Source: an uncultured Rhodanobacteraceae bacterium (GTDB lineage Bacteria > Pseudomonadota > Gammaproteobacteria > Xanthomonadales > SZUA-5). Taken from it: a DNA stretch of 64,000 bases. Positions 17,238-25,731 of this stretch are shown piece after piece; the stretch's first letter is position 1, and every line of letters begins with the position of its first letter. The translations under genes and the position numbers were made by a program. The notes under the pieces were generated by a model. The model was given only the letters and a program-made list of their open reading frames with translations, ran no database searches and had not been told where the DNA came from. The DNA lies in assembly GCA_937928755.1 (NCBI GenBank), contig CALEZI010000137.1:1-64000 (forward strand). Direction: 5' to 3'.

Positions 17238-17495
17238 GGAGTTCTCGATGGAGGGCCAGGAATCAAGACAAGAAAAGCAGTCAGGCGGACCGGCAAGTCG
17301 GATGCGAATGCTCAGGCCGTCGGCCAGCGGTGCTAGACCACCTGCGATCTGCACGCCGGCCGGATCTGCCAACCGCAAGATTAGCTTGGATGTTCGGTGA
17401 ATTACACGTCCGTGCTCGGCTCGTCGTTGGTTCCGCGATCGCACCCCGCGCGCGGCGATCTGTGGTTCTGCGCACTGCGGCTTGTGCCTTCTCGA

Positions 17496-17510
17496 TGTTA
17501 TACTGTTACA
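17496..17510 (+). promoter_or_regulatory. candidate Zur operator overlapping a -10 element
   Basis: TGTTATACTGTTACA matches the gammaproteobacterial Zur palindrome TGTTATA-N-TATAACA at 12 of 14 defined positions. The bases TATACT at 17499-17504 inside it form a good -10, so repressor binding would block transcription of the MerC gene. The rest of 17238-17542 shows nothing else clear. Confidence 0.55.
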
Positions 17511-17542
17511 CTACGCCCTTGTCGATGCAAGCACGGACCGTC

Positions 17543-18025
17543 ATGCGTCATCCCCATCGCGGATCAGTCAACTGGGACGGACTGGGCGCCGGCGTCTCGA
17601 TCGCCTGCGCCGTGCACTGCGCGGCATTGCCGCTGCTGTTCGGGCTGTTGCCTAGCCTGCAACTGGCGTTGCGGACGTGGGATAGCCAATGGCATGGACT
17701 GGCGCAGTGGCTGCTCTGGTCGCATGAGGCGGAACGGGTGGTGGTGTCCACGGTCATCGTTTTCGCTGCGATCGTGTTGATCCGCGGTTTTTTGCGGCAC
17801 CGCCAGCGCCTGCCGCTGGTTGTGGCGGCGCTGGCCGGCGCCTTGATGGCCAGTGGTGCGTTCGGCCACTGGCACAGCGACGATCTGTTGCACGTGATCC
17901 TGCAAGTCATTGGTGGATTGGGCATGGCGGCCGCCCATGTGCTGAACTATCGCCGACTGCACTCCAGCGCCAGCGCGCCTGGCGACGCCAACCGCGAAGT
18001 CCTGCTGGCGACGTCGGCGCGCTAG
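17543..18025 (+). CDS. MerC-domain membrane protein
   Basis: 160 residues with four hydrophobic segments (about 10-30, 60-80, 85-103, 110-128). The MerC hallmark is in the first helix region: SIACAVHCAALPLL, with the C-x3-C pair facing the membrane. MerC proteins carry Hg(II) in mer operons. Chromosomal versions without mer genes, like this one, are often under Zur and are suspected to move zinc or another soft metal. There is no mer gene here. ATG 17543 is chosen over ATG 17525 because it sits closer to the family start; both are possible. A Zur-type box lies 33 bases upstream. Confidence 0.82.
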   Translation: MRHPHRGSVNWDGLGAGVSIACAVHCAALPLLFGLLPSLQLALRTWDSQWHGLAQWLLWSHEAERVVVSTVIVFAAIVLIRGFLRHRQRLPLVVAALAGALMASGAFGHWHSDDLLHVILQVIGGLGMAAAHVLNYRRLHSSASAPGDANREVLLATSAR

Positions 18026-18035
18026 CCGGGCGTTC

Positions 18036-18075
18036 GAGCCGGCGCGCAGCGTTCGCTGCGTGAGCTCGCCGGCTC
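18036..18075. terminator. two-tier hairpin between convergent genes
   Basis: GAGCCGGCG (18036-18044) pairs perfectly with CGCCGGCTC (18067-18075), and inside it GCAGCG pairs with CGCTGC. It has no T-run, so it may be a REP-type structure that also ends transcripts of the MerC gene (+) and the ABC-F gene (-). Confidence 0.5.
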
Positions 18076-18158
18076 GCGTCCTTCGCGATCATCCGCGACC
18101 GATGTGAGAAATGCGGGCGTGCGCGGCAGATTGGCAACCCACGCTGGCCGTTGACGGC

Positions 18159-20024
18159 TCAACCCGCCTCGATCTTCTCCGCCAACTCCAACCATTCGAT
18201 CTCGGCCTGCTCGCGGGCTGCGGCGGCGTCGCTGCGCACCTGCTCCAGGCGCACCAGTTCCAGTGCATTGCTGCCCTGGTGTGTCGCCGCATCGACCATC
18301 GCGCGTTCGGCAGCGCGTTCGGCCTGGGTCAGCTTGTCGACCTGTTCTTCCAGGCGCTTCAGTCGGTTGTTCAGCGCGCGGCGCTCTTTGTGGTCGATGC
18401 CCGACGTTGCCTTGGCTGGCGCCGCTGCCGCGCCATCGGGACTGGCGCTCGGCGCCACTTCGTTGCGCAGCAGACGGGCGTAGGTGTCGAGGTCTTCGTC
18501 GAACGCCGACACGTTGCCCGCAAACACGCGCAGGTACCGCTCGCAACAACTCTCCAGCAACGCCCGGTCATGGCTGACCAGTACCACCGCACCGGGGAAA
18601 TCCTGCAGCGCCTCGACCAACGCTGCGCGTGCGGCCATGTCGAGGTGATTGGTGGGTTCGTCGAGCAGAATCAGGTTGGGCTTGTCGACCAGCAGCAAGG
18701 CGAGGGCGAGGCGCGCCTTTTCACCGCCGGAGCGCGGACCCAGCGGCATGGTGGCCATCTCGCCGCCGTAGCCGAAGCCGCCCAGATAGTTGCGTGCCGC
18801 TTGATCGGACAGGCCGGGTGCGCGTGCCAGCATCAGCGTCAGCGGCGTTGCGTCCGCGGGCAATTCTTCGACCTGCGACTGGGCAAAATAACCAATGGCC
18901 AGGTCGCGCGCGGCTTTGCGTTCGCCCGCAGTGGGTTCGAGCACGCCGGCGAGCAGCTTCATCAAGGTCGACTTGCCGGCGCCATTGCGGCCCAGCAGTC
19001 CCACCCGATCGCCGGGTTCGAGGAACAGCGAGACGCCGTCGAGCACTCGCCGCGCGCCATAACCGGCCGCAGCGCGACTGATCTGCAACAACGGATCCGG
19101 AAGTTTGCTCGGAACGGGTACCACCCAATGGACTTCGGATTCTTCCGCAGGCACCGGTGCGGCGGTCAGCTTCTCCAGCGCCTTGACCCGGCTTTGCGCC
19201 TGTCTGGCCTTGGTCGCCTTGGCCTTGAAGCGGTCGACGAAACGCTGCAGGTGCGCGCGCCGTGCCGCCACCTGGGCCGCTTCACGTTTGGCCTGTTCGA
19301 CATGCGCAGCGCGCTGGCGCGCAAACGCCGAGAACGCGCCGACATACAGCTCGGCGCTCTCGCCATCCAGGTACAGCGTGTGCGTGCATACAGAGTCGAG
19401 AAAATCACGGTCGTGGGAAATCACCAGCAGGGTGCCGCGATAGCGCTTGAGCCAACCCTCCAGCCAGAGCACCGTGTCCAGATCCAGGTGGTTGGTCGGC
19501 TCATCCAGCAGAAGCAGATCGGAGCGGCACATCAGGGTGCGCGCCAGCGCCAGGCGCATGCGCCAGCCGCCCGAGAACTCGTCGACCGCACGGCCAAGAT
19601 CGGCATCGGCAAAGCCGAGGCCGCGCAGCAGTTGCGCGGCACGCGCGTCGGCATCCCAATGGCCGGCGTGATCGAGCGCCTCGGTCAAGTGTCCGAGTTC
19701 ATGGGCATCGCCGTGGTGTTGGGCGCGCTCCCAGCGCTGGCGCAACACCGCCAGATCCTCGTCGCCGGCGAGCGCGTAGGCGACTGCCGTCGACTGGCTG
19801 CGCGGCATGTGCTGGGCAACGCTGGCTTGCACCCACTGCCCCGGCACCACGAGTTCGCCGGAATCGGCGGCCAGCCCCCCGGCGATGGCCGCGAACAAAG
19901 AGGATTTGCCGGTGCCGTTGCGGCCCACGATGCCGACGCGGGCGCCCGGTGGAATATCGAAGGTCGCTGCGTGGATCAGCGCGCGTCCGCCACGTGCGAG
20001 AGTCAGTGCCCGCGCGCGGATCAT
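18159..20024 (-). CDS. ABC-F family ATP-binding protein, YheS-like
   Basis: 621 residues, two ABC cassettes with no membrane segments, as in ABC-F translation factors. Walker A motifs are GRNGTGKSS (34-42) and GRNGAGKST; signature motifs are FSGGWRMRLALA and SGGEKARLALA; Walker B and the following D-loop read LLLLDEPTNHLDL and LILLDEPTNHLDM; both switch His residues lie in SHDR. A charged linker joins the cassettes and a C-terminal coiled coil (about 545-620) follows an Ala-rich spacer. The layout fits YheS (621-637 residues), a ribosome-associated ABC-F protein, better than Uup. It is convergent with the MerC gene. Confidence 0.92.
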   Translation of the reverse strand: MIRARALTLARGGRALIHAATFDIPPGARVGIVGRNGTGKSSLFAAIAGGLAADSGELVVPGQWVQASVAQHMPRSQSTAVAYALAGDEDLAVLRQRWERAQHHGDAHELGHLTEALDHAGHWDADARAAQLLRGLGFADADLGRAVDEFSGGWRMRLALARTLMCRSDLLLLDEPTNHLDLDTVLWLEGWLKRYRGTLLVISHDRDFLDSVCTHTLYLDGESAELYVGAFSAFARQRAAHVEQAKREAAQVAARRAHLQRFVDRFKAKATKARQAQSRVKALEKLTAAPVPAEESEVHWVVPVPSKLPDPLLQISRAAAGYGARRVLDGVSLFLEPGDRVGLLGRNGAGKSTLMKLLAGVLEPTAGERKAARDLAIGYFAQSQVEELPADATPLTLMLARAPGLSDQAARNYLGGFGYGGEMATMPLGPRSGGEKARLALALLLVDKPNLILLDEPTNHLDMAARAALVEALQDFPGAVVLVSHDRALLESCCERYLRVFAGNVSAFDEDLDTYARLLRNEVAPSASPDGAAAAPAKATSGIDHKERRALNNRLKRLEEQVDKLTQAERAAERAMVDAATHQGSNALELVRLEQVRSDAAAAREQAEIEWLELAEKIEAG

Positions 20025-20112
20025 CGCGGCGCTCCCGACTTCACTGGGCCGGGTCCATCCGGAAACACGACGCTAACGAACATGGCGGAAACAAGGACTC
20101 GTCATTGAGTGT

Positions 20113-20142
20113 TTGCCGAAATTCAGTCATTCACCGCAGAAT
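20113..20142 (+). promoter_or_regulatory. possible promoter of the FKBP gene
   Basis: TTGCCG at 20113-20118 and CAGAAT at 20137-20142 with an 18-base spacer. Both boxes are only fair. Nothing else is seen in 20025-20264. Confidence 0.3.
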
Positions 20143-20264
20143 AGCCGGCTCGGGAACCAAGTGCTGCCGTTGTGGTCCAAGCCAGGCCGAAACCGGCGAA
20201 CCCGCAACCTGGCTGTCGCCTCGACTTCTTTTCTCACGACTTTCACCTTCAAAGGATACCTTCG

Positions 20265-20972
20265 ATGAACTCTTTGCTCGCCAAGAGCGCCGTTGCGCTC
20301 GCCCTGGGCTCGGCCCTGATTGCCCTGCCGGCGCTTGCGATGGACCCGTCGCTCAAGACCGACAAGGACAAACACAGCTACATGATCGGCATGACCTTCG
20401 GCATGCAGCTCAAGGATTTCAAGGACGACATCGACGTCGCCCTGGTGCAGAAGGCGATGGCAGACTCGATTGCCGGCGGCAAGACGATGATGACTGAAGC
20501 CGAAATGCAGCAAGTCAGCAACGAATTCCGCACCATTGTGCAGAACAAGCGTCAGGCTGCGCAGGCCAAGGCTGCCGGCGAGAACAAGGCCAAGGGCGAC
20601 GAGTTCCTGGCCAAGAACAAGACCGCGCCGGGCGTGAAGACCACCGAGAGCGGATTGCAGTATTCGGTCATGAAGGAAGCTGCCGGCGCCAAGCCCAAGG
20701 CCACCGACCAGGTCAAGGTCCACTACGTCGGAACGCTGCTCAACGGTACCAAGTTCGACTCCAGCATCGACCGTGGCCAGCCGGCCACCTTCCCGCTGAA
20801 TGGCGTGATTCCGGGATGGACCGAAGCGCTCCAGTTGATGTCCGTGGGCAGCAAGTACAAGCTGTTCATCCCGGGCAACCTGGCTTACGGCGAACAAGGC
20901 CAGCCGCAGGGCGGCATCGGCCCGAACGAAGTGCTGATCTTCGAAGTCGAATTGCTGGAGATCCTCAACTGA
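20265..20972 (+). CDS. FKBP-type peptidyl-prolyl isomerase, FkpA/Mip-like
   Basis: 235 residues. A signal peptide (about 1-25, ALPALAMDP) sends it to the periplasm. Residues about 30-115 form the helical dimerisation domain of the Mip/FkpA type, and about 120-235 the FKBP domain, with TDQVKVHYVGTLLNGTKFDSS, GVIPGWTEALQLM and IPGNLAYGEQG covering the proline-binding pocket. It should speed cis-trans proline steps and act as a chaperone for envelope proteins. AAAGGA eight bases upstream fixes the start. A GC-rich hairpin and T-rich tail follow the stop codon. Confidence 0.92.
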   Translation: MNSLLAKSAVALALGSALIALPALAMDPSLKTDKDKHSYMIGMTFGMQLKDFKDDIDVALVQKAMADSIAGGKTMMTEAEMQQVSNEFRTIVQNKRQAAQAKAAGENKAKGDEFLAKNKTAPGVKTTESGLQYSVMKEAAGAKPKATDQVKVHYVGTLLNGTKFDSSIDRGQPATFPLNGVIPGWTEALQLMSVGSKYKLFIPGNLAYGEQGQPQGGIGPNEVLIFEVELLEILN

Positions 20973-20997
20973 TCGGATATCCGACCGGTTGATCCGA

Positions 20998-21027
20998 GGG
21001 CCGCCGCAAGGCGGCCTTCGTCGTTTT
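20998..21027 (+). terminator. rho-independent terminator after the FKBP gene
   Basis: GGCCGCC (20999-21005), loop GCAA, GGCGGCC (21010-21016), then TTCGTCGTTTT. Confidence 0.7.
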
Positions 21028-21054
21028 GGGGGTGCCTGGTGCCGTGCGCATCGC

Positions 21055-21060
21055 TATAGT
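21055..21060 (+). promoter_or_regulatory. -10 element upstream of ugd
   Basis: TATAGT, 71 bases before the ugd start; no convincing -35 box is seen. Confidence 0.4.
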
Positions 21061-21131
21061 CGGCGCCCTTCGGGCTGCCGATGGTGCGCGGGAGGCGCGG
21101 CTCGGGCCCATTCAGCAGAGTGGATTGATCA

Positions 21132-22481
21132 ATGCGCGTAGCAATATTCGGAACGGGGTATGTGGGGCTGGTCACCGGCGCCTGCCTCGCAGAAGCCGGC
21201 AACGACGTGATCTGCGTCGATGTTGACGTCGGCAAGATCGAGCGCCTCAACCAGGGCGAGATCCCGATTTACGAACCCGGCCTCGACGATCTGGTGGCGC
21301 GCAACCGGCAGTCGGGCAACCTGCGGTTCACCACCGATGCCACGCTGGCCATCGCCCACGGCGAGGTGATTTTCATTGCGGTCGGTACGCCGCCCGATGA
21401 AGACGGCAGCGCCGACCTTCGTTATGTGCTTGCGGTCGCGCGCACCATCGGTGCGCACCTGGCGCGTTATGCGACGGTGGTCAACAAGTCGACCGTGCCG
21501 GTGGGTACGGCCGATCGTGTGCGCGCCGCCATCGGTGCTGTGCTGGCTGAGCGTGGCGCGGAGGTGGCTTTCGATGTCGTCTCCAATCCTGAATTCCTCA
21601 AGGAGGGCGATGCGGTCAAGGACTGCATGAAACCCGATCGCATCGTCATCGGCAGCAGCAGCGTCCGGGCGATTGCAGCGTTGAAATCGTTGTATGCACC
21701 GTTCAACCGCAATCACGAGCGTCTGGTGCTGATGGACGAGCGTTCTGCGGAGCTGACCAAATACGCCGCCAACGCCATGCTGGCCACCAAGATCAGCTTC
21801 ATGAACGAGGTCGCCAACATCGCCGAACGTGTAGGTGCGGACGTCGAGTCCGTGCGCCTGGGTATCGGCTCCGATCCGCGTATCGGTTATTCGTTCATTT
21901 ATCCGGGCATCGGCTACGGCGGCTCCTGCTTTCCCAAGGATGTGCAGGCGCTCGGGCGCACCGCGCGCAGCGTGGGCTACTCGACGCGCATCCTGGATGC
22001 GGTGGAGGCGGTCAACTACGACCAGAAGTCGAAGTTGTTCGAATTGATGCTGCGACACTTCGGTGGCGACCTTGGTGGCCGCACGATCGCCTTCTGGGGC
22101 CTGTCGTTCAAGCCGAACACCGATGACATGCGCGAAGCGCCGAGCCGGCCGTTGATGCAGGCTTTGTGGGCTGCCGGCGCCAAGGTGCGTGCCTACGATC
22201 CGGAGGCGCGCCACGAGGCCGAGCGGGTATTCGGCCAGCGCGACGACCTGGTGCTCTGCGCCGACGCGCATCACGCGCTCGAAGGCGCCGATGCGCTGGC
22301 GATCATCACCGAGTGGAAGGCGTTCTGGAGTCCCGATTTCGCCATGATCGCGCAGGAGCTCAAGGCCAAAGTGCTGTTCGACGGCCGCAACATCTACGAC
22401 CCGAAGGCGGTCGAGGCCGCCGGCATGGCCTATTACGGCATCGGCCGTGGTCGCAGTGTCGCCCGGCCGGAATTCGTCTGA
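21132..22481 (+). CDS. ugd: UDP-glucose 6-dehydrogenase
   Basis: 449 residues, the normal length. It oxidises UDP-glucose to UDP-glucuronate with two NAD+. The NAD-binding motif [18 protein letters not shown] starts at residue 6, the catalytic Cys is C266 in [10 protein letters not shown], and the substrate-binding blocks NPEFLKEG and [20 protein letters not shown] are intact. The next gene, uxs, begins two bases after its stop, so the pair makes UDP-glucuronate and then UDP-xylose for surface polysaccharide. rfaH, a regulator of such genes in other bacteria, follows 300 bases later. Confidence 0.95.
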   Translation: MRVAIFGTGYVGLVTGACLAEAGNDVICVDVDVGKIERLNQGEIPIYEPGLDDLVARNRQSGNLRFTTDATLAIAHGEVIFIAVGTPPDEDGSADLRYVLAVARTIGAHLARYATVVNKSTVPVGTADRVRAAIGAVLAERGAEVAFDVVSNPEFLKEGDAVKDCMKPDRIVIGSSSVRAIAALKSLYAPFNRNHERLVLMDERSAELTKYAANAMLATKISFMNEVANIAERVGADVESVRLGIGSDPRIGYSFIYPGIGYGGSCFPKDVQALGRTARSVGYSTRILDAVEAVNYDQKSKLFELMLRHFGGDLGGRTIAFWGLSFKPNTDDMREAPSRPLMQALWAAGAKVRAYDPEARHEAERVFGQRDDLVLCADAHHALEGADALAIITEWKAFWSPDFAMIAQELKAKVLFDGRNIYDPKAVEAAGMAYYGIGRGRSVARPEFV

Positions 22482-22482
22482 C

Positions 22483-23436
22483 TTGCGCGAGATCGACCGC
22501 AAACGCATCCTGGTCACCGGAGGTGCCGGCTTTCTGGGCTCTCACCTGTGCGCACGCCTGCTCGCCGAGGGCCACGACATCCTCTGCGTCGACAACTTTT
22601 TTACCGGCGCCAAAGGCAACATCGCGCACCTGATCGGCAATCCGCGCTTCGAGTTGATGCGCCACGACGTGACTTTCCCGCTGTATGTGGAAGTCGACGA
22701 GATCTACAACCTGGCGTGTCCGGCGTCGCCGGTGCACTACCAGCACGATCCGGTGCAGACCACCAAGACCAGCGTGCATGGCGCCATCAACATGCTCGGT
22801 CTGGCCAAACGGGTCAAGGCCAAGATCCTGCAGGCCTCGACCAGCGAGGTCTACGGCGATCCGCAGGTGCATCCGCAGCCGGAGAGTTACTGGGGCAACG
22901 TCAATCCGATCGGCATCCGCTCCTGCTACGACGAGGGCAAGCGCTGCGCCGAGACGCTGTTCTTCGATTACCACCGGCAACACCGGTTGCGCATCAAGGT
23001 CGCCCGGATCTTCAATACCTACGGCCCGCACATGCATCCGCACGACGGCCGCGTGGTTTCGAACTTCATCGTGCAGGCCTTGCTCGGTGAGCCGTTGACG
23101 GTCTACGGTGAGGGCGGCCAGACGCGCTCTTTCTGCTATGTCAGCGACCTGGTCGATGGCCTGATTCGCCTGATGAACACCGCGGACGACTTCAGCGGGC
23201 CGGTGAACCTCGGCAATCCCGGCGAGTTCACCATCCTCGAACTGGCGCGCAAGGTGATTGCGGTCACGGGCTCGACCTCGACGATCGACTTTCGACCGCT
23301 TCCGGCCGATGACCCCACGCAGCGTCAGCCGGTGATCGACCTGGCGCGCCAGAAACTCGGGTGGGAACCCGGCATCAGCCTGGATCAGGGCTTGCCGCCG
23401 ACCGTGGACTACTTCCGCAATCTGCTCGCGGGCTAG
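22483..23436 (+). CDS. uxs: UDP-glucuronate decarboxylase (UDP-xylose synthase)
   Basis: 317 residues from a TTG start that lies one base behind the ugd stop codon; GTG starts at 22447 or 22459 inside ugd would add 8-12 residues. Extended SDR fold: NAD motif [10 protein letters not shown], active-site S and Y-x3-K in STSEVYGD and [13 protein letters not shown], and the block [21 protein letters not shown], which is diagnostic for UXS rather than for other epimerases. It removes CO2 from UDP-glucuronate to give UDP-xylose. The match to bacterial and eukaryotic UXS over the whole length is clear from motif order. Confidence 0.9.
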   Translation: MREIDRKRILVTGGAGFLGSHLCARLLAEGHDILCVDNFFTGAKGNIAHLIGNPRFELMRHDVTFPLYVEVDEIYNLACPASPVHYQHDPVQTTKTSVHGAINMLGLAKRVKAKILQASTSEVYGDPQVHPQPESYWGNVNPIGIRSCYDEGKRCAETLFFDYHRQHRLRIKVARIFNTYGPHMHPHDGRVVSNFIVQALLGEPLTVYGEGGQTRSFCYVSDLVDGLIRLMNTADDFSGPVNLGNPGEFTILELARKVIAVTGSTSTIDFRPLPADDPTQRQPVIDLARQKLGWEPGISLDQGLPPTVDYFRNLLAG

Positions 23437-23447
23437 TGTGTTGCTCT

Positions 23448-23482
23448 GGTGGGTCCAGACTTGTCTGGACGCCGGACCCACA
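23448..23482. repeat. REP-type element, GTGG-GTCCAGAC family, copy 1
   Basis: GGTGGGTCCAGACTTGTCTGG then ACGCCGGACCCACAGG: a GTGG head followed by the perfect palindrome GTCCAGAC-TT-GTCTGGAC. A larger copy is at 40904-40972. It lies just after the uxs stop codon and may end the ugd-uxs transcript. Confidence 0.7.
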
Positions 23483-23558
23483 GGAGCAGCCGGGATTGCT
23501 AACTGAACGACGGATTCAGGTTGGCGCCCGCTGCACGTTCCTTGCCTCACGTCAAGAA

Positions 23559-23587
23559 TTGTCGGAAGACTCGGCTTTCTTTAGAAT
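23559..23587 (+). promoter_or_regulatory. sigma-70 promoter of rfaH
   Basis: TTGTCG (23559-23564), 17-base spacer, TAGAAT (23582-23587). Transcription would begin near 23594 and leave an untranslated leader of about 135 bases. Nothing else is seen in the 294-base gap apart from the repeat at 23448. Confidence 0.65.
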
Positions 23588-23730
23588 CCTCGCCCTCCAC
23601 GGCTCCCCCAGCGGGCCGGCTTCATCCAAATCGCTTGCGCGTGCAGACGAGATGTCTACGCGTCGATGAGGGGTCGCCCGTTTTCGGACGGTGGTTCGCA
23701 CTCGCCAGACTGCAGGAGAGGACCGCGATC

Positions 23731-24237
23731 GTGAAGTGGTACGTCGTCAACACCCGCCCCCGCGAAGAGACTCGGGCCGTGGAGCACCTCACGCGTGAGG
23801 GCTACCAGTGCCTGTATCCCCGTATCCGGCGCACGCTGCGCACGACCAAAGGCCTGGTCGACCGTGTCGAGTCGCTGTTTCCCAACTACCTGTTTCTGCA
23901 TGCCAACCCGATGACCGACAATCTGGCGCGGGTGCGCTCGACACGCGGCGTGCGCAACCTGGTTCGTTTCGGCCTGGAACCGGCTGAAGTTCCGCCAGAA
24001 GTCATCGAAGAACTGCAGATCTGCGGCGACAAGCAAGGCGGCGTGATCAAGCTGACTGGCGCCGCCCGCCAGGCCGTCGCCGCCAAGTTTGCCGCCGGCA
24101 CGCTGGTCGATTTCGGTGGCGTGTTTCTGACCGCTGATGGCTCTGAGCGTGTGATCCTGTTGATGCGCGTGCTTGGCGACTACAACAAGGTCAATCTGCC
24201 GGAAGATCAGCTGGAAGGCTCGCAGGTCGCCGCCTGA
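23731..24237 (+). CDS. rfaH: transcription antiterminator RfaH
   Basis: 168 residues, a NusG paralogue. The NGN domain (about 1-105) opens WYVVNTRPREETRAVEHL, with the RfaH-type block LFPNYLFLHANP, and the C-terminal KOW-type domain (about 118-168) contains GTLVDFGGVFLTADGSERV. RfaH joins RNA polymerase at ops sites and keeps long surface-polysaccharide operons transcribed and translated. The start is GTG 23731 with GGAGAGGA upstream; the longer upstream frame has no family match. A promoter with a long leader lies ahead. Its place next to ugd-uxs suits envelope polysaccharide control; no ops element was found in the window. Confidence 0.9.
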   Translation: MKWYVVNTRPREETRAVEHLTREGYQCLYPRIRRTLRTTKGLVDRVESLFPNYLFLHANPMTDNLARVRSTRGVRNLVRFGLEPAEVPPEVIEELQICGDKQGGVIKLTGAARQAVAAKFAAGTLVDFGGVFLTADGSERVILLMRVLGDYNKVNLPEDQLEGSQVAA

Positions 24238-24250
24238 GGCGGCCCGTTTT
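24225..24250 (+). terminator. terminator overlapping the rfaH stop codon
   Basis: GCCGCC (24229-24234), loop TGA (which is the rfaH stop), GGCGGC (24238-24243), then CCGTTTT. The stem uses the last two codons of rfaH. Confidence 0.5.
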
Positions 24251-24355
24251 GCGTCGAACCCGGCCGTTGCAGCAGCGGCGGCCCGGTCGACGATCTCCAA
24301 AGCCGCGCAGGTCCTTGACCGTGCGCCATGCGGGCAAGGAATTCGGGACGCCGAT

Positions 24356-25006
24356 ATGGGTCTATCGCTGCGCGATCAATTGCTCCAGGCCGGATTCACC
24401 CAGTCCAAGCCAGAGCCCAAGCCAGAGCGCAAGCCGGAACTGCGGCGCGAGCATTCGTCGGCGCAGCGACGCGGCGGGCAGCCGTCAACACAGCGCCGCG
24501 ACGGAAAGCCGGTTCAGCCGCCAACGCGACCGATCGAACCTCGCCCGAAGGCGACTCGCCCTCCGGCGTCGGGAGAGCCTTCGCTGGCGCATGCCTACCA
24601 GATTCGCGCCGAAACCGAAAAACGTGAGCGCGAGGAGGCGCAGAAGCGCGCTCAGGAAGAGGCTGCGCGCAAGCGCGAGCAGCGCCTGAAACTCGCCGCT
24701 CTGGTGGCGGGCAAGGCGCTCAACGAGCGCGACGCCGAGCATGTGCGCAACTTCAGTTATGGCAAGAAGATCCGCAAGGTCAACGTGACCGCAGAACAGT
24801 TCCGCCAACTGAACGCGGGTGAGCTGGGCGTTGCTCAGGTCGATGGACGATTCTTGATCCTGACGCCGGAGCTCATTGCCGAAGTGCTTGCCGTCGCGCC
24901 GCAGCATGTCGCTTTGTTCGTGCCCGACGGCATCGGCGCATCGGCCAACCCCGATGAGGATTACAGCGACCCACGCTTCCAGGTACCCGACGACCTGGTG
25001 TGGTAG
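24356..25006 (+). CDS. DUF2058 family protein (YaiL-like)
   Basis: 216 residues. It opens MGLSLRDQLLQAGF, the family signature, followed by a long basic, Pro- and Arg-rich disordered region (about 17-75), a charged helix rich in Glu, Lys and Arg (about 80-115), and a C-terminal domain with FSYGKKIRKVNVTAEQFRQL and LIAEVLAVAPQHVALFV. The family is linked to nucleic acids by its charge, but its role is unknown. No signal peptide. GGGA lies eight bases before the ATG. It sits between rfaH and the bc1 operon. Confidence 0.85.
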   Translation: MGLSLRDQLLQAGFTQSKPEPKPERKPELRREHSSAQRRGGQPSTQRRDGKPVQPPTRPIEPRPKATRPPASGEPSLAHAYQIRAETEKREREEAQKRAQEEAARKREQRLKLAALVAGKALNERDAEHVRNFSYGKKIRKVNVTAEQFRQLNAGELGVAQVDGRFLILTPELIAEVLAVAPQHVALFVPDGIGASANPDEDYSDPRFQVPDDLVW

Positions 25007-25040
25007 GTGCACCGCGAGCGCCTCAAGGCCTTCGCTCTCG

Positions 25041-25070
25041 TTGTGTGCACTTCCGGCGATCCTGTAAACT
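25041..25070 (+). promoter_or_regulatory. candidate promoter of petABC
   Basis: TTGTGT (25041-25046), 18-base spacer, TAAACT (25065-25070) with TG just before it; the petA start is 65 bases further. Confidence 0.5.
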
Positions 25071-25134
25071 TGACGGGTTTCGGGGCCGCAGTAGACGGTC
25101 GCCGAAGGCACTTTCGTTCTGCATGGAGTCAAGC

Positions 25135-25731
25135 ATGGCAGCAGAGTCCGTGAATCACGGCCGGCGCCGCTTTCTGACGGCCTCGACCGTCGTGGTGGGT
25201 GGTGTCGGTGGTGTGTTTGCCGCGATACCGTTTCTTGCGGCGTGGAAGCCCAACGCCAAAGCGGTCGCAGCGGGGGCGCCGGTCACCGCCGACATCAGCA
25301 AGTTGGCGGTTGGCGAGCAGATGACCGTCGCCTGGCGCGGTCGCCCGATCTTCATCGTCCGTCGCAGCGCGGAAATGCTGGCTACCCTTCCGTCCGAAGA
25401 CGGTCGACTCAAGGATCCGGCATCGGCGGTCGAAGAACAGCAGCCCGGTTTTGCCAAGAACCCACATCGTTCGCTGAAACCGGATGTGCTCGTTCTGGTG
25501 GGTTCGTGCACGCATCTGGGCTGTTCGCCCAAGCTGCACACCGAGGTGCAGCCGGAACCCTGGGATGCGCAGTGGAAGGGCGGATATTACTGTCCATGCC
25601 ACAATTCGCGCTTCGATCTTGCCGGTCGTGTCTACGAAGGCTCGCCCGCGCCGACCAACCTGGTGGTGCCGCCCTATCGCTTCGAGAGCGATACGCGATT
25701 GGTCATCGGCGAAACCGAAGGAGCGGCGTAA
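25135..25731 (+). CDS. petA: ubiquinol-cytochrome c reductase, Rieske iron-sulfur subunit
   Basis: 198 residues. The N-terminus has a twin-arginine type sequence, GRRRFLTAS, before a single membrane helix (about 17-37), as usual for a folded Fe-S protein sent out by Tat. The [2Fe-2S] ligands are C125 and H127 in CTHLGC and C153 and H156 in CPCHNSRF; C130 and C155 form the disulfide. It takes electrons from ubiquinol at the Qo site of the bc1 complex. GGAG five bases upstream supports ATG 25135 over ATG 25123. The stop codon shares one base with petB. Confidence 0.95.
   Translation: MAAESVNHGRRRFLTASTVVVGGVGGVFAAIPFLAAWKPNAKAVAAGAPVTADISKLAVGEQMTVAWRGRPIFIVRRSAEMLATLPSEDGRLKDPASAVEEQQPGFAKNPHRSLKPDVLVLVGSCTHLGCSPKLHTEVQPEPWDAQWKGGYYCPCHNSRFDLAGRVYEGSPAPTNLVVPPYRFESDTRLVIGETEGAA

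Noticed and set aside
18111..20108. 665-codon frame opposite the ABC-F gene
   Set aside because: Longer than the real gene but without recognisable motifs; the ABC-F protein has all ATPase motifs.
21001..25006. ops element (GGCGGTAG-type) for RfaH near the polysaccharide genes
   Set aside because: No match was seen in the leaders of ugd, uxs or rfaH.
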